A DNA stretch of 64,000 nt from Flavobacterium frigidarium DSM 17623 (GCF_000425505.1 NZ_AUDO01000016.1:1-64000), one strand, 5' to 3'; shown: positions 26,770-36,292, numbered from the stretch's first letter. Translations and numbers: made by a program. Notes: generated from the letters alone by a model not told the origin.

Positions 26770-28374
26770 TTAATTTTTAACTACGTTTTTTAATTGCAGT
26801 AGGTTGAGCGGATTCATACCCAAACCCGAAATATTTTTACGAGTAAAACGAGCTACTTTATCATAAAATAAAGGAATCACGGGTGCTTCATTAATGATAA
26901 TTGCATCCATTTTTTGATATAATAAGTATCTCTTTTCGTTGTTAGTTTCCTTAAAAGCTAATTCATACAAGCGATCAAATTCATCATTTTTAAAGTGGGT
27001 GTAATTGGGTCCGCCAGGAGAGAAATTTTTACTGTAAAATAATGAAAGGTAATTTTCTGCATCTGGATAATCTGCGATCCAACTTGCTCTAAAGAACGCT
27101 ACTTTTCCTGTCGCTATCGATTGTCTTAAAGTAGAAGGCGGACTGATATCAACTTGCACATCTAAGCCTATTTTTTGCCATTCGCGTTGTAAAAATTCCC
27201 CAATATCTACATAGGATGCATTTGTACTCAATTGAATTACGGGCTTTTTATCCCCAGTTGCTTTTTTATATTCAGCTATTAAGTCTTTTGCTTTTTGAAC
27301 ATTGTATGAATATCCAGTAGCATTACTAAAACTTGGTAGGCCCATGGGAATCATTCCGTTTACAGCAGCAGTTCCCATGTTATTACGTAAATATGTAATC
27401 ATTTTTTGGCGGTCAAAACCGTAGTTCATAGCTTGTCGAATGCGCTTGTCTAAAACAGCTTTATTTGATCCGTCCATTCTAAAACCTAAATACTCTGTAT
27501 TTAAATAAGGTCCAGTAATTAAATTTACATCCTCTTTATATTTAGGTTGCAAATCGCCAACTTGTGTCAGTATTTCATCTTTATATGATGGGTCTAGTCC
27601 TGACGTGAAATCAAGTTTGCCTTGTATGAATTGTAAAAAACCACTTTGTTTGTCTGGTAAAAAAGTGATGGCTACCGCTTCCAGGTGAGGCAATCGATTT
27701 CCTTCGCTGTCTTTTTCAAAATATAGCGGGTTTTTTCTGAGCACTAGTTTTACATTTTCTTCCCATAATTTAAATTGGAAAGGGCCTGTACCTACAGGGT
27801 GTGACCTAAAATCAGTGCCATAGTGTTCGACAACTTCTTTAGGGACCACTGAGGCATATTTCATAGTCATTAAACCTAAAAATGCAGGAAATGGTTTTGC
27901 TAATTTAATTTCGAATGTACTGTCAGTCGTTGCTTTAAAATTGGCCACATTTTGTAATACCCAGCCTCCTGGAGACGCTACTTTTTCATCCTTAAGTCTC
28001 TGTAAGCTGTATTCAAAATCGGAAGCATTTACCGCACGTGTACTGTCTGTTCCCAACAGGGAGTGTTTTTGAAAATAGACATCTTTTCGAAGAGTAAAAG
28101 TATAGGTCATCGCATCTTGACTGATAGTCCAAGATTTTGCTATATCGGGTTTTATATGTAAACTGTCGTCAAGTTGTACTAAGCCGTTGTAGAGATGATT
28201 ACAGGCCCAAATATTAGATTGTACTTTTGAAAAAGCAGGGTCAAGGGACGTAATATTCGAACTTTCATTGTATCTAAAAACCAGCTTATCATCTATTTGC
28301 TCGCGGTCTTTTCCACAAGAAACAAATGTTAATACAATACAAATTACTGATAGATAGCTGCTTATTGATTTCAT
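26770..28374 (-). CDS. Oligopeptide/solute-binding lipoprotein of an ABC transporter (family 5)
   Basis: The 534-residue protein is an SBP_bac_5 member. A lipoprotein signal ends in LTFVSCGKDREQ (lipobox Cys 20). It has the family run DIAKSWTISQDAMTYTFTLRKDVYFQ, HPVGTGPFQFKLWEENVKLVLRKNPLYF, IRQAMNYGFDRQKMI and the C-terminal NNEKRYLLYQKMDAIIINEAPVIPLFYD. Such proteins bind peptides or nickel for Opp/Dpp-type importers. No permease or ATPase gene is nearby, so partners are encoded elsewhere. In Bacteroidota these lipoproteins are often encoded alone. Confidence 0.9.
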   Translation of the reverse strand: MKSISSYLSVICIVLTFVSCGKDREQIDDKLVFRYNESSNITSLDPAFSKVQSNIWACNHLYNGLVQLDDSLHIKPDIAKSWTISQDAMTYTFTLRKDVYFQKHSLLGTDSTRAVNASDFEYSLQRLKDEKVASPGGWVLQNVANFKATTDSTFEIKLAKPFPAFLGLMTMKYASVVPKEVVEHYGTDFRSHPVGTGPFQFKLWEENVKLVLRKNPLYFEKDSEGNRLPHLEAVAITFLPDKQSGFLQFIQGKLDFTSGLDPSYKDEILTQVGDLQPKYKEDVNLITGPYLNTEYLGFRMDGSNKAVLDKRIRQAMNYGFDRQKMITYLRNNMGTAAVNGMIPMGLPSFSNATGYSYNVQKAKDLIAEYKKATGDKKPVIQLSTNASYVDIGEFLQREWQKIGLDVQVDISPPSTLRQSIATGKVAFFRASWIADYPDAENYLSLFYSKNFSPGGPNYTHFKNDEFDRLYELAFKETNNEKRYLLYQKMDAIIINEAPVIPLFYDKVARFTRKNISGLGMNPLNLLQLKNVVKN

Positions 28375-28392
28375 TATAAAGAATATTGTACG

Positions 28393-28400
28393 TAAATTTG
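28393..28400 (+). promoter_or_regulatory. Candidate -7 box of mtaB
   Basis: TAAATTTG matches TAnnTTTG in the divergent spacer between the lipoprotein gene and mtaB, 61 bp before the mtaB ATG. No clear -33 element was found. Confidence 0.4.
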
Positions 28401-28461
28401 CAAACTCTTTTTACAAAGATGTAAATATAATAAGTTACTACTTAAAACGTAGTTTATCCCT

Positions 28462-29790
28462 ATGGAAAACAGAAAAAAAGTTGCCTTTTATACGCTTGGA
28501 TGCAAACTGAATTTTTCAGAGACATCTACTATTGCCCGAAATTTTCAAGACGAAGGTTTTGACCGTGTTGACTTTGAAGAAGTTGCTGATATGTATGTTA
28601 TTAATACCTGTTCAGTAACTGAAAATGCTGATAAGCAGTTCAAGCAAGTGGTTAAAAAAGCAATGAAATTAAATAACCAAGCTTTTGTCGCAGCAGTAGG
28701 TTGCTATGCACAATTAAAGCCTGAAGAATTAGCAGCAGTTGATGGTGTGGATTTGGTTCTTGGAGCTACTGAGAAATTCAAAATTACAGATTATATCAAT
28801 GATCTAAGTAAAAACGACATGGGTGAAGTGCATTCATGCGAGATTGCAGATGCCGATTTCTATGTTGGTTCGTATTCTATAGGTGATCGCACCCGTGCTT
28901 TCTTGAAAGTGCAAGATGGTTGCGATTATAAATGTACGTATTGTACGATTCCATTAGCCAGAGGAATTTCTAGAAGTGACGAATTAGAAAATGTTTTGAA
29001 AAATGCTTACGAAATCTCAAAGCAAGATATCAAAGAAATTGTACTTACGGGTGTCAATATAGGTGATTATGGTAAGGGGGAATTTGGAAACAAAAAGCAC
29101 GAGCATACTTTTCTTGAATTAGTACAAGCGTTAGATAAAGTAGAGGGAATTGAACGATTAAGAATTTCGTCAATAGAACCTAATTTACTTAAGAATGAGA
29201 CTATAGAATTTGTTTCGAAAAGTAGAACTTTTGTTCCGCATTTTCACATCCCATTGCAATCTGGGAGTAATGACATTTTAAAATTAATGAAACGCCGCTA
29301 CCAACGTGAAGTGTACACGGAACGTGTCAATAAAATTAAAGAAGTAATGCCACACGCTTGTATAGGTGTCGATGTTATTGTAGGTTTTCCTGGTGAAACA
29401 GACGAGCATTTTCTAGAGACTTACCACTTCTTAAATGATATGGATATTTCTTATTTACATGTATTCACATACTCTGAAAGAGACAATACCGAAGCCGCAA
29501 ATATGGGTGGAGTTGTGCCAGCAAATGTACGTGCTAAACGTAGTAAGATGATGCGTAGTTTATCTGTAAAAAAGCGTCGTGCTTTTTATGAAAGTCAGTT
29601 AGGTACAAACAGAACAGTTTTATTCGAAAGCGAAAATAAAGAGGGATACATTCATGGCTTTACAGAGAATTATGTAAAAGTAAAAACTCCTTGGAATCCA
29701 GAATTAGTAAATACTTTACATCCTATTAATTTGACTAAAATTGATGAAGATGGAAGTGTGAGATTAGAATTTATAGCCACCTTAGTTTAA
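28462..29790 (+). CDS. mtaB: tRNA N6-threonylcarbamoyladenosine(37) methylthiotransferase MtaB
   Basis: Radical-SAM enzyme that adds a methylthio group to t6A37 of ANN-decoding tRNAs. The N-terminal UPF0004 domain has cysteines in TLGCKLNF, INTCSVTE and VGCYAQ that bind one 4Fe-4S cluster. The radical-SAM motif is VQDGCDYKCTYCTIP. A C-terminal TRAM-like domain follows (ENKEGYIHGFTENYVKVK). The KLNFSE start is the mark of MtaB rather than MiaB or RimO. At 442 residues length is normal. A strong terminator follows. Confidence 0.95.
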   Translation: MENRKKVAFYTLGCKLNFSETSTIARNFQDEGFDRVDFEEVADMYVINTCSVTENADKQFKQVVKKAMKLNNQAFVAAVGCYAQLKPEELAAVDGVDLVLGATEKFKITDYINDLSKNDMGEVHSCEIADADFYVGSYSIGDRTRAFLKVQDGCDYKCTYCTIPLARGISRSDELENVLKNAYEISKQDIKEIVLTGVNIGDYGKGEFGNKKHEHTFLELVQALDKVEGIERLRISSIEPNLLKNETIEFVSKSRTFVPHFHIPLQSGSNDILKLMKRRYQREVYTERVNKIKEVMPHACIGVDVIVGFPGETDEHFLETYHFLNDMDISYLHVFTYSERDNTEAANMGGVVPANVRAKRSKMMRSLSVKKRRAFYESQLGTNRTVLFESENKEGYIHGFTENYVKVKTPWNPELVNTLHPINLTKIDEDGSVRLEFIATLV

Positions 29791-29821
29791 GCTTTCAGCT
29801 ATAAACAAAATTTAAATAACT

Positions 29822-29850
29822 AAGGTCTCACAGGTTGTGAGGCTTTTTTT
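29822..29850 (+). terminator. Intrinsic terminator of mtaB
   Basis: AAGGTCTCACA pairs with TGTGAGGCTTT (11 bp with two G-T wobbles) around GGT, followed by T residues. A second, separate hairpin (CCTCACC/GGTGAGG, 29884-29913) lies just downstream before the next gene. Confidence 0.88.
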
Positions 29851-29967
29851 AATGTCCTATTTCATTTATCCAATGATTTAAATCCTCACCATTTAATCTA
29901 TTAGCAGGTGAGGGTGGATAATGTGGTATGATATTGGCTATTATTAATTAAATAAAGAAAAACAATT

Positions 29968-30417
29968 ATGAAAAATTTATTATCGACTTGTATTGCTGTC
30001 TTATTTTTATCAATGGCTTATAGCTCAACGGCAGTTGCTCAAGAAAGTCCGAAAAAAGAGAGCCAATTATTAAAGAGCGATAAAGCAGAAGTAGAGCCTA
30101 CCAAAGCGGAAGCCGCTACTATTAAGAAAGAACTCAAAGCAGAAAAACGCAAGAAAGCTAAGGAAGCGCGTGCTGCAAAAGCACTTATAAAAGCAGAGAA
30201 GAATGCAGCTAAATTAGCAGCCAAATCAGAGAAAGCAGCTGAATCAGCTCAGAAAGCAAAGGCATCTGCTGAGAAAGCACAAGCGTCTGCTGAGAAAGCG
30301 CAAAGAAAAGCTGAAAAGGAAGTAGCAAAAGCAGAAAAAGCGGCTCGTGCTGCAGCAAAAGCAAAAAAAGAAATTCAAATTGAAGAAGTTGAAGAGACAG
30401 TATTAGAAGAAAAATAA
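29968..30417 (+). CDS. Secreted Lys/Ala/Glu-rich coiled-coil protein
   Basis: I do not recognise a family. The 149-residue protein has a signal peptide (MKNLLSTCIAVLFLSMAYSSTAVAQ, cleavage after AVAQ likely) followed by about 120 residues composed almost wholly of Ala, Lys and Glu. Imperfect heptad-like repeats such as SAEKAQASAEKAQRKAEKE point to a long single helix or coiled coil. The tail is acidic (EEVEETVLEEK). Base composition is locally richer in G+C because of Ala codons. Similar periplasmic proteins occur in flavobacteria; a structural or nucleic-acid-like charged role is only a guess. Confidence 0.7.
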   Translation: MKNLLSTCIAVLFLSMAYSSTAVAQESPKKESQLLKSDKAEVEPTKAEAATIKKELKAEKRKKAKEARAAKALIKAEKNAAKLAAKSEKAAESAQKAKASAEKAQASAEKAQRKAEKEVAKAEKAARAAAKAKKEIQIEEVEETVLEEK

Positions 30418-30488
30418 TATTTCAGTTCTAATATCCCTATGTAGTTTTCAATCAGTTACTATTTATTGCGATTAGCAATAAAATATTT

Positions 30489-30557
30489 AAACCATTAAAA
30501 GATCAAGATAATTAAGCTTTAAGCTTAACGGACTTCGTCTCTTAATGGTTTTTATTT
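30489..30557. terminator. Composite bidirectional terminator with inner palindrome
   Basis: AAACCATTAA (30489-30498) pairs with TTAATGGTTT (30542-30551), extended by AGA/TCT inside. The loop holds a perfect palindrome TTAAGCTT-T-AAGCTTAA. A and T runs flank the structure. It separates the plus-strand coiled-coil gene from the minus-strand SDR gene. Confidence 0.75.
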
Positions 30558-30590
30558 TGGTTGTCTTTGCAGACCTAAGAAAATGCAGTA

Positions 30591-31307
30591 TTATGGATTT
30601 GTAGACCAAATTCCAGATTCTTTAATAAACACGCGACGGTTTAGTTTTAACTGCGCAATAACTAGCTCGGCAACATCTTCAGCCTGCATTACATTGTCAG
30701 GATTTCCATCAGTTAATTTTAAATCCTTTGCCATCTCAGTAGCAACAGTACTTGGTGTTAAAGCAGTCACACGTATGTTGTGTTTTCTAACTTCTTGCAT
30801 CAATGATTCAGTTAAACCTAATACAGCAAATTTAGAAGCACTATAAGCACTTGTCAACGCGTTTCCTCTCTGTCCTGCTGTAGACGAAATGTTGATGATA
30901 TCACCAGTTTGTCTTTCGATCATATTAGGCAATACAGCACGAGTTGCATAATAAGTTCCCATTAAGTTCACCTTGATGATGCGTTCCCACTCTGTTGGTT
31001 CTAATTCCAAGAATTTTCCAAAAGCAGCTATACCAGCATTATTAATTAAAATGTCGATAGAGCCAAATTCTTCTAATGCTTTTGCAACAGCTTGGTCAAT
31101 TGAAGTAATGTCAGATACGTCTGCAGTAATTGCTAGTGCTTTCACGCGCAATGATCTAATCTTAGTAGCTAGTTTTTCAATATCATCAGCTGTTCTTGAC
31201 ACTAGAACAACGTTGACACCTTCTTTAGCTAACGCTAATGCAATGGCTTTTCCAATACCTTTTCCGGCTCCTGTTATTAATGCGTTTTTATTTTTTAAGT
31301 CGTTCAT
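30591..31307 (-). CDS. FabG-like short-chain dehydrogenase/reductase
   Basis: Classical SDR of 238 residues: cofactor loop TGAGKGIG (13-20), NNAG motif ([10 protein letters not shown]), catalytic Ser in ISSTAG, and YSASK (Tyr and Lys with YxxxK spacing). The C-terminal part ([51 protein letters not shown]) is that of the 3-ketoacyl-ACP reductase-like SDRs. It lacks adjacent fab genes, so a general ketoreductase role is as likely as fatty-acid synthesis. Confidence 0.87.
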   Translation of the reverse strand: MNDLKNKNALITGAGKGIGKAIALALAKEGVNVVLVSRTADDIEKLATKIRSLRVKALAITADVSDITSIDQAVAKALEEFGSIDILINNAGIAAFGKFLELEPTEWERIIKVNLMGTYYATRAVLPNMIERQTGDIINISSTAGQRGNALTSAYSASKFAVLGLTESLMQEVRKHNIRVTALTPSTVATEMAKDLKLTDGNPDNVMQAEDVAELVIAQLKLNRRVFIKESGIWSTNP

Positions 31308-31334
31308 GTTGTTTTTAATTTGAATTGTTCATAG

Positions 31335-31342
31335 CAAAGTTA
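31335..31342 (-). promoter_or_regulatory. Candidate -7 box of the FabG-like gene
   Basis: CAAAGTTA reads TAACTTTG on the minus strand, a TAnnTTTG match 27 bp before the ATG at 31307. Confidence 0.45.
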
Positions 31343-31595
31343 ATGTTTTAGAATTTTTTATGTGTCATACAAAAGTGAAATTAATAATAAATAATACGAC
31401 AGTTATTGCCAGTATAATTGTTTAAAATTGACTTTAGTTTTAGAAAATGATTAATTGGTATTTTGATTCAATTTATATTTATCAAATATAGAAGTGCCTA
31501 ATTAAAACCTTTAAATAAAATAACTTTTAAGGATAATCGTGTAAGCTCTAGTATCAAAAAATGAATGACTTTTACAGTATAGAAAAACACCCATT

Positions 31596-32483
31596 ATGAA
31601 AAAGTCAATTCTTATTTTAAATATTTTATTAGTCGCTTTAGTTACCTCATGTAAAGAGGCTAAAGAAACCGACAAAGTCATCGTGCCTGATGAAACAACA
31701 ACAGAAGAGGTTGCAGCTCCTGAGAGAGTAGAACCAAAAGTAGTATCGTATCGTATGGTGAAAACTAGCGATTGGTTACAAAAAATCCAAAAAGATAGTT
31801 TGCAATTGCGCGTAGCATATGCTCTTAACAGAACTGATGCTGCTAATTTAAAAAGTTTAGATTCAATTGTAGTTGCCGATGATGCTGCAGGAGATTTGGC
31901 TTACTACTTGCCATTTCCACTAGAAGTAGCAAGTTTAAAAGAGGTTAAAAAAATAATTTTCTTTTCGTATCCAACGCAAACATTTGCAGCATACGCAAAC
32001 GGACATTTGATGCACACGGGACCAACGAATATGGGTAGAAAAAAAGATCCAACTCCAACAGGTTTGTTTTTTACCAACTGGAAAGCTGAGGAGACTACAA
32101 GTACTTTCAATGATGAGTGGGATTTAAAGTGGAACTTTAATATCGAAAATAAATTGGGAGTTGGTTTTCACCAGTACAGCCTACCAGGATATCCAGCCTC
32201 TCACTCTTGTTTGAGATTACAAGAACGTGATGCAAAATATTTATACGAATTTGCAGATCAATGGGAATTAGCAGATAAGGAAACTGTAAAAGTAAAAGGA
32301 ACACCGGTAGTAGTTTTTGGAACTTATGATTTTGATGGTAAAAAACCATGGTTGCAAGTAGTTAAATCACCAAAAGCTTTAGCAATCTCTGAAGAGGAAA
32401 TTGATAAAGTGGTAAATCCATTTATGGAAAACATCATGAAAGAACAAAAAAATAGAATGTCATTTGTGAGTCAATCAAAATAA
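31596..32483 (+). CDS. L,D-transpeptidase (YkuD-type) lipoprotein
   Basis: The 295-residue envelope protein has a lipoprotein signal (LLVALVTSCKEAKE, lipobox Cys 19). The YkuD catalytic domain (about 115-235) has H192 and the nucleophile C205 in ASHSCLRL, a variant of the S-H-G-C-x-R signature with Ser in place of Gly. Family members form 3-3 crosslinks in peptidoglycan or attach proteins to it. The run TNMGRKKDPTPTGLFFTNWK is typical of the substrate-side strand. The gene is followed by a strong terminator. Confidence 0.9.
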   Translation: MKKSILILNILLVALVTSCKEAKETDKVIVPDETTTEEVAAPERVEPKVVSYRMVKTSDWLQKIQKDSLQLRVAYALNRTDAANLKSLDSIVVADDAAGDLAYYLPFPLEVASLKEVKKIIFFSYPTQTFAAYANGHLMHTGPTNMGRKKDPTPTGLFFTNWKAEETTSTFNDEWDLKWNFNIENKLGVGFHQYSLPGYPASHSCLRLQERDAKYLYEFADQWELADKETVKVKGTPVVVFGTYDFDGKKPWLQVVKSPKALAISEEEIDKVVNPFMENIMKEQKNRMSFVSQSK

Positions 32484-32490
32484 TTTACAT

Positions 32491-32522
32491 AAAAAAGCTC
32501 CTTTGAGAAAAGGAGCTTTTTT
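32491..32522. terminator. Bidirectional intrinsic terminator
   Basis: AAAAAAGCTCCTTT pairs with AAAGGAGCTTTTTT around a short GAGA loop, serving the L,D-transpeptidase gene and the convergent VWA gene. Confidence 0.92.
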
Positions 32523-32564
32523 ATGCTTAAAAACGAAATAGCTTAAGTAGTAAAAGTGACTTTT

Positions 32565-34709
32565 CTACTTGACGGCTTCTACTAATCTGATAAATTCAGC
32601 TTTATAGCCTTCTGGATCATTTGATAATCCTTGTTTGGCAAGTGTTATAATATCTTTGGAAGATTTATTCGAAATCAATTTAGAATCCCTCAATTTCAAG
32701 CCGAACCAAGCCACTGCTGCACTAAACTTTAAATCATCAGATGCTTTTGAAATCGCAGTGGATTTATTTGCAATAACCTGAACAAGTTCAATACTTTTGT
32801 CACCATCAGGTTTTTTATATCTAAATTTTATCGTTGCCAATTCATCACTGTAGACACTAGTATCATTTTTTACTGCTGTATATTTTAATTCAGGTTGGCT
32901 AAAGTCACTTTCGACTCCAGTCGGAATTATTTCGTACAGAGCTGTTACAGTATGACCACTACCTAATTCTCCTGCATCAATAGCATCATTTTTAAAATCT
33001 TCGGGACGTAATTTTCTGTTTTCATAACCTATTAATCGGTAAGATTGCACGTGCTTTGTATTAAACTCTATTTGGATTTTGACATCTTTAGCGATAGCAA
33101 ACATCGAACCTTTAAATTCTTTGCTTAAAAAGCGGTTGGCTTCCTGCATATTGTCAATGTAAGCATAGTTTCCATTCCCTTTGTTAGCAAGTATTTCCAT
33201 TTTACTGTCTTTGTAATTTCCCATTCCGTAACCTAGGCAAGTCAAAAATACTCCAGTTTTTCTTTTCTCTTCAATTAAGGTTTGCATATCAGTATTAGCA
33301 GCACTTCCCACGTTAAAATCTCCATCAGTGGCTAGAATCACCCTGTTGTTTCCGTCTTTTATAAAGTTTTCATGTGCAATTTTATAGGCTAATTCTATCC
33401 CAGCTCCACCAGCGGTGCTTCCCCCAGCATTTAAGTTTTCTAATGCGTTTATGATAGTGGCTTTGTCATCACCAGAAGTAGGGGGCAACACTAAACCAGC
33501 TGCTCCAGCGTAAACAACAATCGCCACTTTATCATCTTTTCTTAGTTCGTTCACTAATATTTTCATGGACTGTTTTAGTAACGGCAATTTATTGCTTTGT
33601 CCCATCGAACCTGATACATCTATTAAAAAAACCATATTTGATGCGGGTAAATCCTCGGTAGGAATGATTTTTCCTTGCAAACCAATTTTTAATAATTGGT
33701 GTTTTGCATTCCAAGGACAATCACTGTATTCTGTATTAATAGAAAATGGATTACCGTCCTTGGGCTGTGGATAGTTGTATTTAAAAAAGTTCATCATTTC
33801 CTCAATACGCACGGCATCTTTAGGAACGGTTTGACCATTGTTTATAAAACGTCTAATATTAGTGTAAGAAGCATTGTCAACATCTATAGAAAATGTAGAC
33901 AACGGTGCTGTTTTAGGCGTTTCAAATTGATTTTCGATAAAGCTCTCATAATCTTCGTTATCAACAGTTATTGGTTGTTGTTGCCTTACATTTAATAGTG
34001 CTAGTTTTTCATCAAATTCTTTTTTAGAAAGAGTTTGCTGTACACTGTTATTAGTGATCATAATGATGACGCCACCGCTAGCTTTTGCTCCATAAAGAGC
34101 AGTTGCTGTGCTTCCTTTTTTTACTGTAACATTATTAATCGTTTTAGAGTCTAATTGATCTATGACTTCTTTGCTTACAGGCACCCCGTCTAAGATATAT
34201 AACGGCTCATTGTTAGAAATTGAAGCAATGCCTCGAATAGTAGTGTTTGCATAGTTATTTGATGGACTAATCGAGATTCCAGCCACTGTGCCTTGTAATG
34301 CTCTTGTGTTTGAACCAATATAATTTGCATTGGGACTGTGCATTTTTGAAATAGAAGCTGTAGTTGCTTTTTGCTCTTTAGCCGCGTATCCTACGACTAC
34401 TATTTCATTTAAGGTCGCTGATTGACTATTTAGTACTATATTGATCGTATTTGAGGTGCCAACTCTAACTATTTTCGTTTCCATTCCAATATAGCTAAAG
34501 ACGAGTTGGTCGCCTTTTTTAGCAAGGATAGAATACTTCCCGTCAAAATTTGTTTGTGTTTCTTTCTTAGTATTTTTTACTAGGATGCGAACAGCTGCTA
34601 GAGGCGCAGTTCCATCGGTTACAACTCCTGTAATTGTTTTTTCTTGTCCAAAACTTAGGATAGAAAAAAGCATAGCAATGGCTAATGAAATAAGTTTTTG
34701 GCTTTTCAT
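32565..34709 (-). CDS. VWA-domain protein with SusC-type N-terminal and plug domains
   Basis: The 714-residue protein has a signal peptide (1-21), a CarboxypepD_reg-like domain (about 25-100) and a TonB-plug-like domain (about 110-220). The plug region includes PLYILDGVPVSKE and LYGAKASGGVIIMI but no following beta-barrel. It then has a VWA N-terminal region and a VWA domain from about 358 with MIDAS D364-x-S-G-S, ending in the DUF3520-type C-terminal region. The VWA and DUF3520 part resembles E. coli YfbK. It is the last gene of a sigma/anti-sigma operon. Surface adhesion or sensing is plausible but unproven. Confidence 0.85.
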   Translation of the reverse strand: MKSQKLISLAIAMLFSILSFGQEKTITGVVTDGTAPLAAVRILVKNTKKETQTNFDGKYSILAKKGDQLVFSYIGMETKIVRVGTSNTINIVLNSQSATLNEIVVVGYAAKEQKATTASISKMHSPNANYIGSNTRALQGTVAGISISPSNNYANTTIRGIASISNNEPLYILDGVPVSKEVIDQLDSKTINNVTVKKGSTATALYGAKASGGVIIMITNNSVQQTLSKKEFDEKLALLNVRQQQPITVDNEDYESFIENQFETPKTAPLSTFSIDVDNASYTNIRRFINNGQTVPKDAVRIEEMMNFFKYNYPQPKDGNPFSINTEYSDCPWNAKHQLLKIGLQGKIIPTEDLPASNMVFLIDVSGSMGQSNKLPLLKQSMKILVNELRKDDKVAIVVYAGAAGLVLPPTSGDDKATIINALENLNAGGSTAGGAGIELAYKIAHENFIKDGNNRVILATDGDFNVGSAANTDMQTLIEEKRKTGVFLTCLGYGMGNYKDSKMEILANKGNGNYAYIDNMQEANRFLSKEFKGSMFAIAKDVKIQIEFNTKHVQSYRLIGYENRKLRPEDFKNDAIDAGELGSGHTVTALYEIIPTGVESDFSQPELKYTAVKNDTSVYSDELATIKFRYKKPDGDKSIELVQVIANKSTAISKASDDLKFSAAVAWFGLKLRDSKLISNKSSKDIITLAKQGLSNDPEGYKAEFIRLVEAVK

Positions 34710-34748
34710 GATCGTAATATTTAAAATGTTAGTACTGTTTTTTAGGAG

Positions 34749-35678
34749 TTATTTACCTACTGGTTTTCGATTTTTAGTGGTAATAATGACAACTCCTTTT
34801 TTTCCTTTGTCACCATATTTAGCTATGGCTTCATCGTTTTGAAGAATATTAATTGTTTGAATTTCCTGCTTGTTCAACGGTGCGTACGGACTTGTAGGAT
34901 TAGCACCAAATAAGTCCTCCTCACTGTATTCAACATCATTGATAATATACAAAGGTTCTTTTAAAACCAGTATTGATTCGATATTATCCTTTTTTAAATT
35001 CGAAGCTATTTCTGCTCCTGAACTACCCAAGTTTCTACTTTTTTTACTAGATAATGCTTGCCCATCAATAACTACTAAGGGGGATGCAGCAGCTTGTGAC
35101 TGTACCAACTCTGTTTGCAATGTGCTATTATTTTTTGCAGTTGCGTGGCTAACAGATCTGGCATCATATATGGCTCCGGAGCGAAACTGACTTGCAGATT
35201 TTTTAAGAGTTTCTTTATTGTATGATTTTTTATCTTCAATTTGCTCAACCACTTCAGGAGCAGTAATTTCTTCCATTACAATGGCCTCACTTTTTTGAGG
35301 ATTTACTACTTGATTTGAAACAATACGTGTACTCTTAAGTACGCTATTTATTTTTACGGTATCAATCGTGGCGTTAGTAACCACAGGTACTTTAGGATGC
35401 GGTGTCTTTTTTATGACGCTATCTATAACGACAACATTGTTCTTTGTAGTTTTTAGTTCGTTTGTTGGTTGAGTAAATTGATATGCTACAGATAGCAACA
35501 ATAATACAGATGCCGCAATTGCTATTTTTTTCCAAAGTTTGTTCTTTGTTTTTAGCGCTTTTTTATCGAGTTTCTCGTCTACTCTCGCCCATACTTTCTC
35601 CATTCCAGGAAAATCCATGGTCTCTGCTTTTTGAGAAGCATTTTTTATTTTATCGAATATTTTATCTTGATTGTCCAT
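34749..35678 (-). CDS. Putative anti-sigma factor with C-terminal plug-like region
   Basis: The 309-residue protein has a cytoplasmic N-terminus (1-48), one transmembrane helix (about 49-67, LWKKIAIAASVLLLLSVAYQF) and a periplasmic part. Position directly after an ECF sigma gene (two-base gap) suggests an anti-sigma factor, but no ZAS zinc motif (HxxxCxxC) is visible. The C-terminal ~80 residues (PLYIINDVEYSEEDLFG, then AKYGDKGKKGVVIITTK) resemble the SusC-type TonB plug, also seen in the VWA protein downstream. A shared ligand or interaction between the two is possible. Confidence 0.68.
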   Translation of the reverse strand: MDNQDKIFDKIKNASQKAETMDFPGMEKVWARVDEKLDKKALKTKNKLWKKIAIAASVLLLLSVAYQFTQPTNELKTTKNNVVVIDSVIKKTPHPKVPVVTNATIDTVKINSVLKSTRIVSNQVVNPQKSEAIVMEEITAPEVVEQIEDKKSYNKETLKKSASQFRSGAIYDARSVSHATAKNNSTLQTELVQSQAAASPLVVIDGQALSSKKSRNLGSSGAEIASNLKKDNIESILVLKEPLYIINDVEYSEEDLFGANPTSPYAPLNKQEIQTINILQNDEAIAKYGDKGKKGVVIITTKNRKPVGK

Positions 35679-35680
35679 GA

Positions 35681-36217
35681 CTATTTCAGTTTTTGGTAAT
35701 ACAAATTATTTACTAAATCCTTCAACTTTGTTTTAGCGGCATTCAGTTGTGATTTTGAAGTGCCTTCAGAAATGTTAAGCATCAAGGCTATTTCCTTATG
35801 GCCATAACCTTCTATAACAAAGAGGTTAAAAATAGTTTTGCATCCCTCTGGAATGTGGTTTAGTAAATTAAGCAGGTCTTCCTCTTCAAGATTGGTTACT
35901 TCATCAGTAAATGGTTGTGAAATTGATGCGATATCATCAAGATACATATTGAAATTAGTGTTCTTTTTTATGTTTGCTAGGCAGTGGTTTACGGTGATTT
36001 TTCTAGCCCAAGCTTCAAAAGCTCCTAATTCTTTAAGTTGATCGAGCTTTGTGAAAATAGTATAGAATGCATCGGCAAGCACTTCTTCAATTTCTTCTTC
36101 CTTTTTTAAATACCGTTTGCAGGTACGGTAAAGTTTAGGTGCCATATCTTCATACACTTGGCGCTGCGAGTCGCGGTGCATTTTCTTGCAAGCTATTATT
36201 AGATTTTCGTTTACCAC
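35681..36217 (-). CDS. ECF-type RNA polymerase sigma factor
   Basis: The 178-residue protein has region 2 (QRQVYEDMAPKLYRTCKRYLKKEEEIEEVLADAFYTIFTKLDQL, AWARKITVNHCL) and region 4 (IPEGCKTIFNLFVIEGYGHKEIALMLNISEGTSKSQLNAAKTKLK), the usual ECF layout of group with FecI-like or RpoE-like members in Bacteroidota. It is the first gene of a unit with the membrane-anchored putative anti-sigma and the VWA protein. The sigma likely autoregulates this unit; no promoter is proposed because the upstream region overlaps a T-rich stretch. Confidence 0.92.
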   Translation of the reverse strand: MVNENLIIACKKMHRDSQRQVYEDMAPKLYRTCKRYLKKEEEIEEVLADAFYTIFTKLDQLKELGAFEAWARKITVNHCLANIKKNTNFNMYLDDIASISQPFTDEVTNLEEEDLLNLLNHIPEGCKTIFNLFVIEGYGHKEIALMLNISEGTSKSQLNAAKTKLKDLVNNLYYQKLK

Positions 36218-36292
36218 AATAAAGTCTTTAATAGTAAAGAGAGCAAAAAAGATAAAAAGGTTGGGAGCCTATGCTGTTTTTTTTAAAATATT

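Noticed and set aside
33565..33995. Plus-strand open frames inside the VWA gene
   Set aside because: Shadows of the coding strand; composition and lack of starts argue against real genes.
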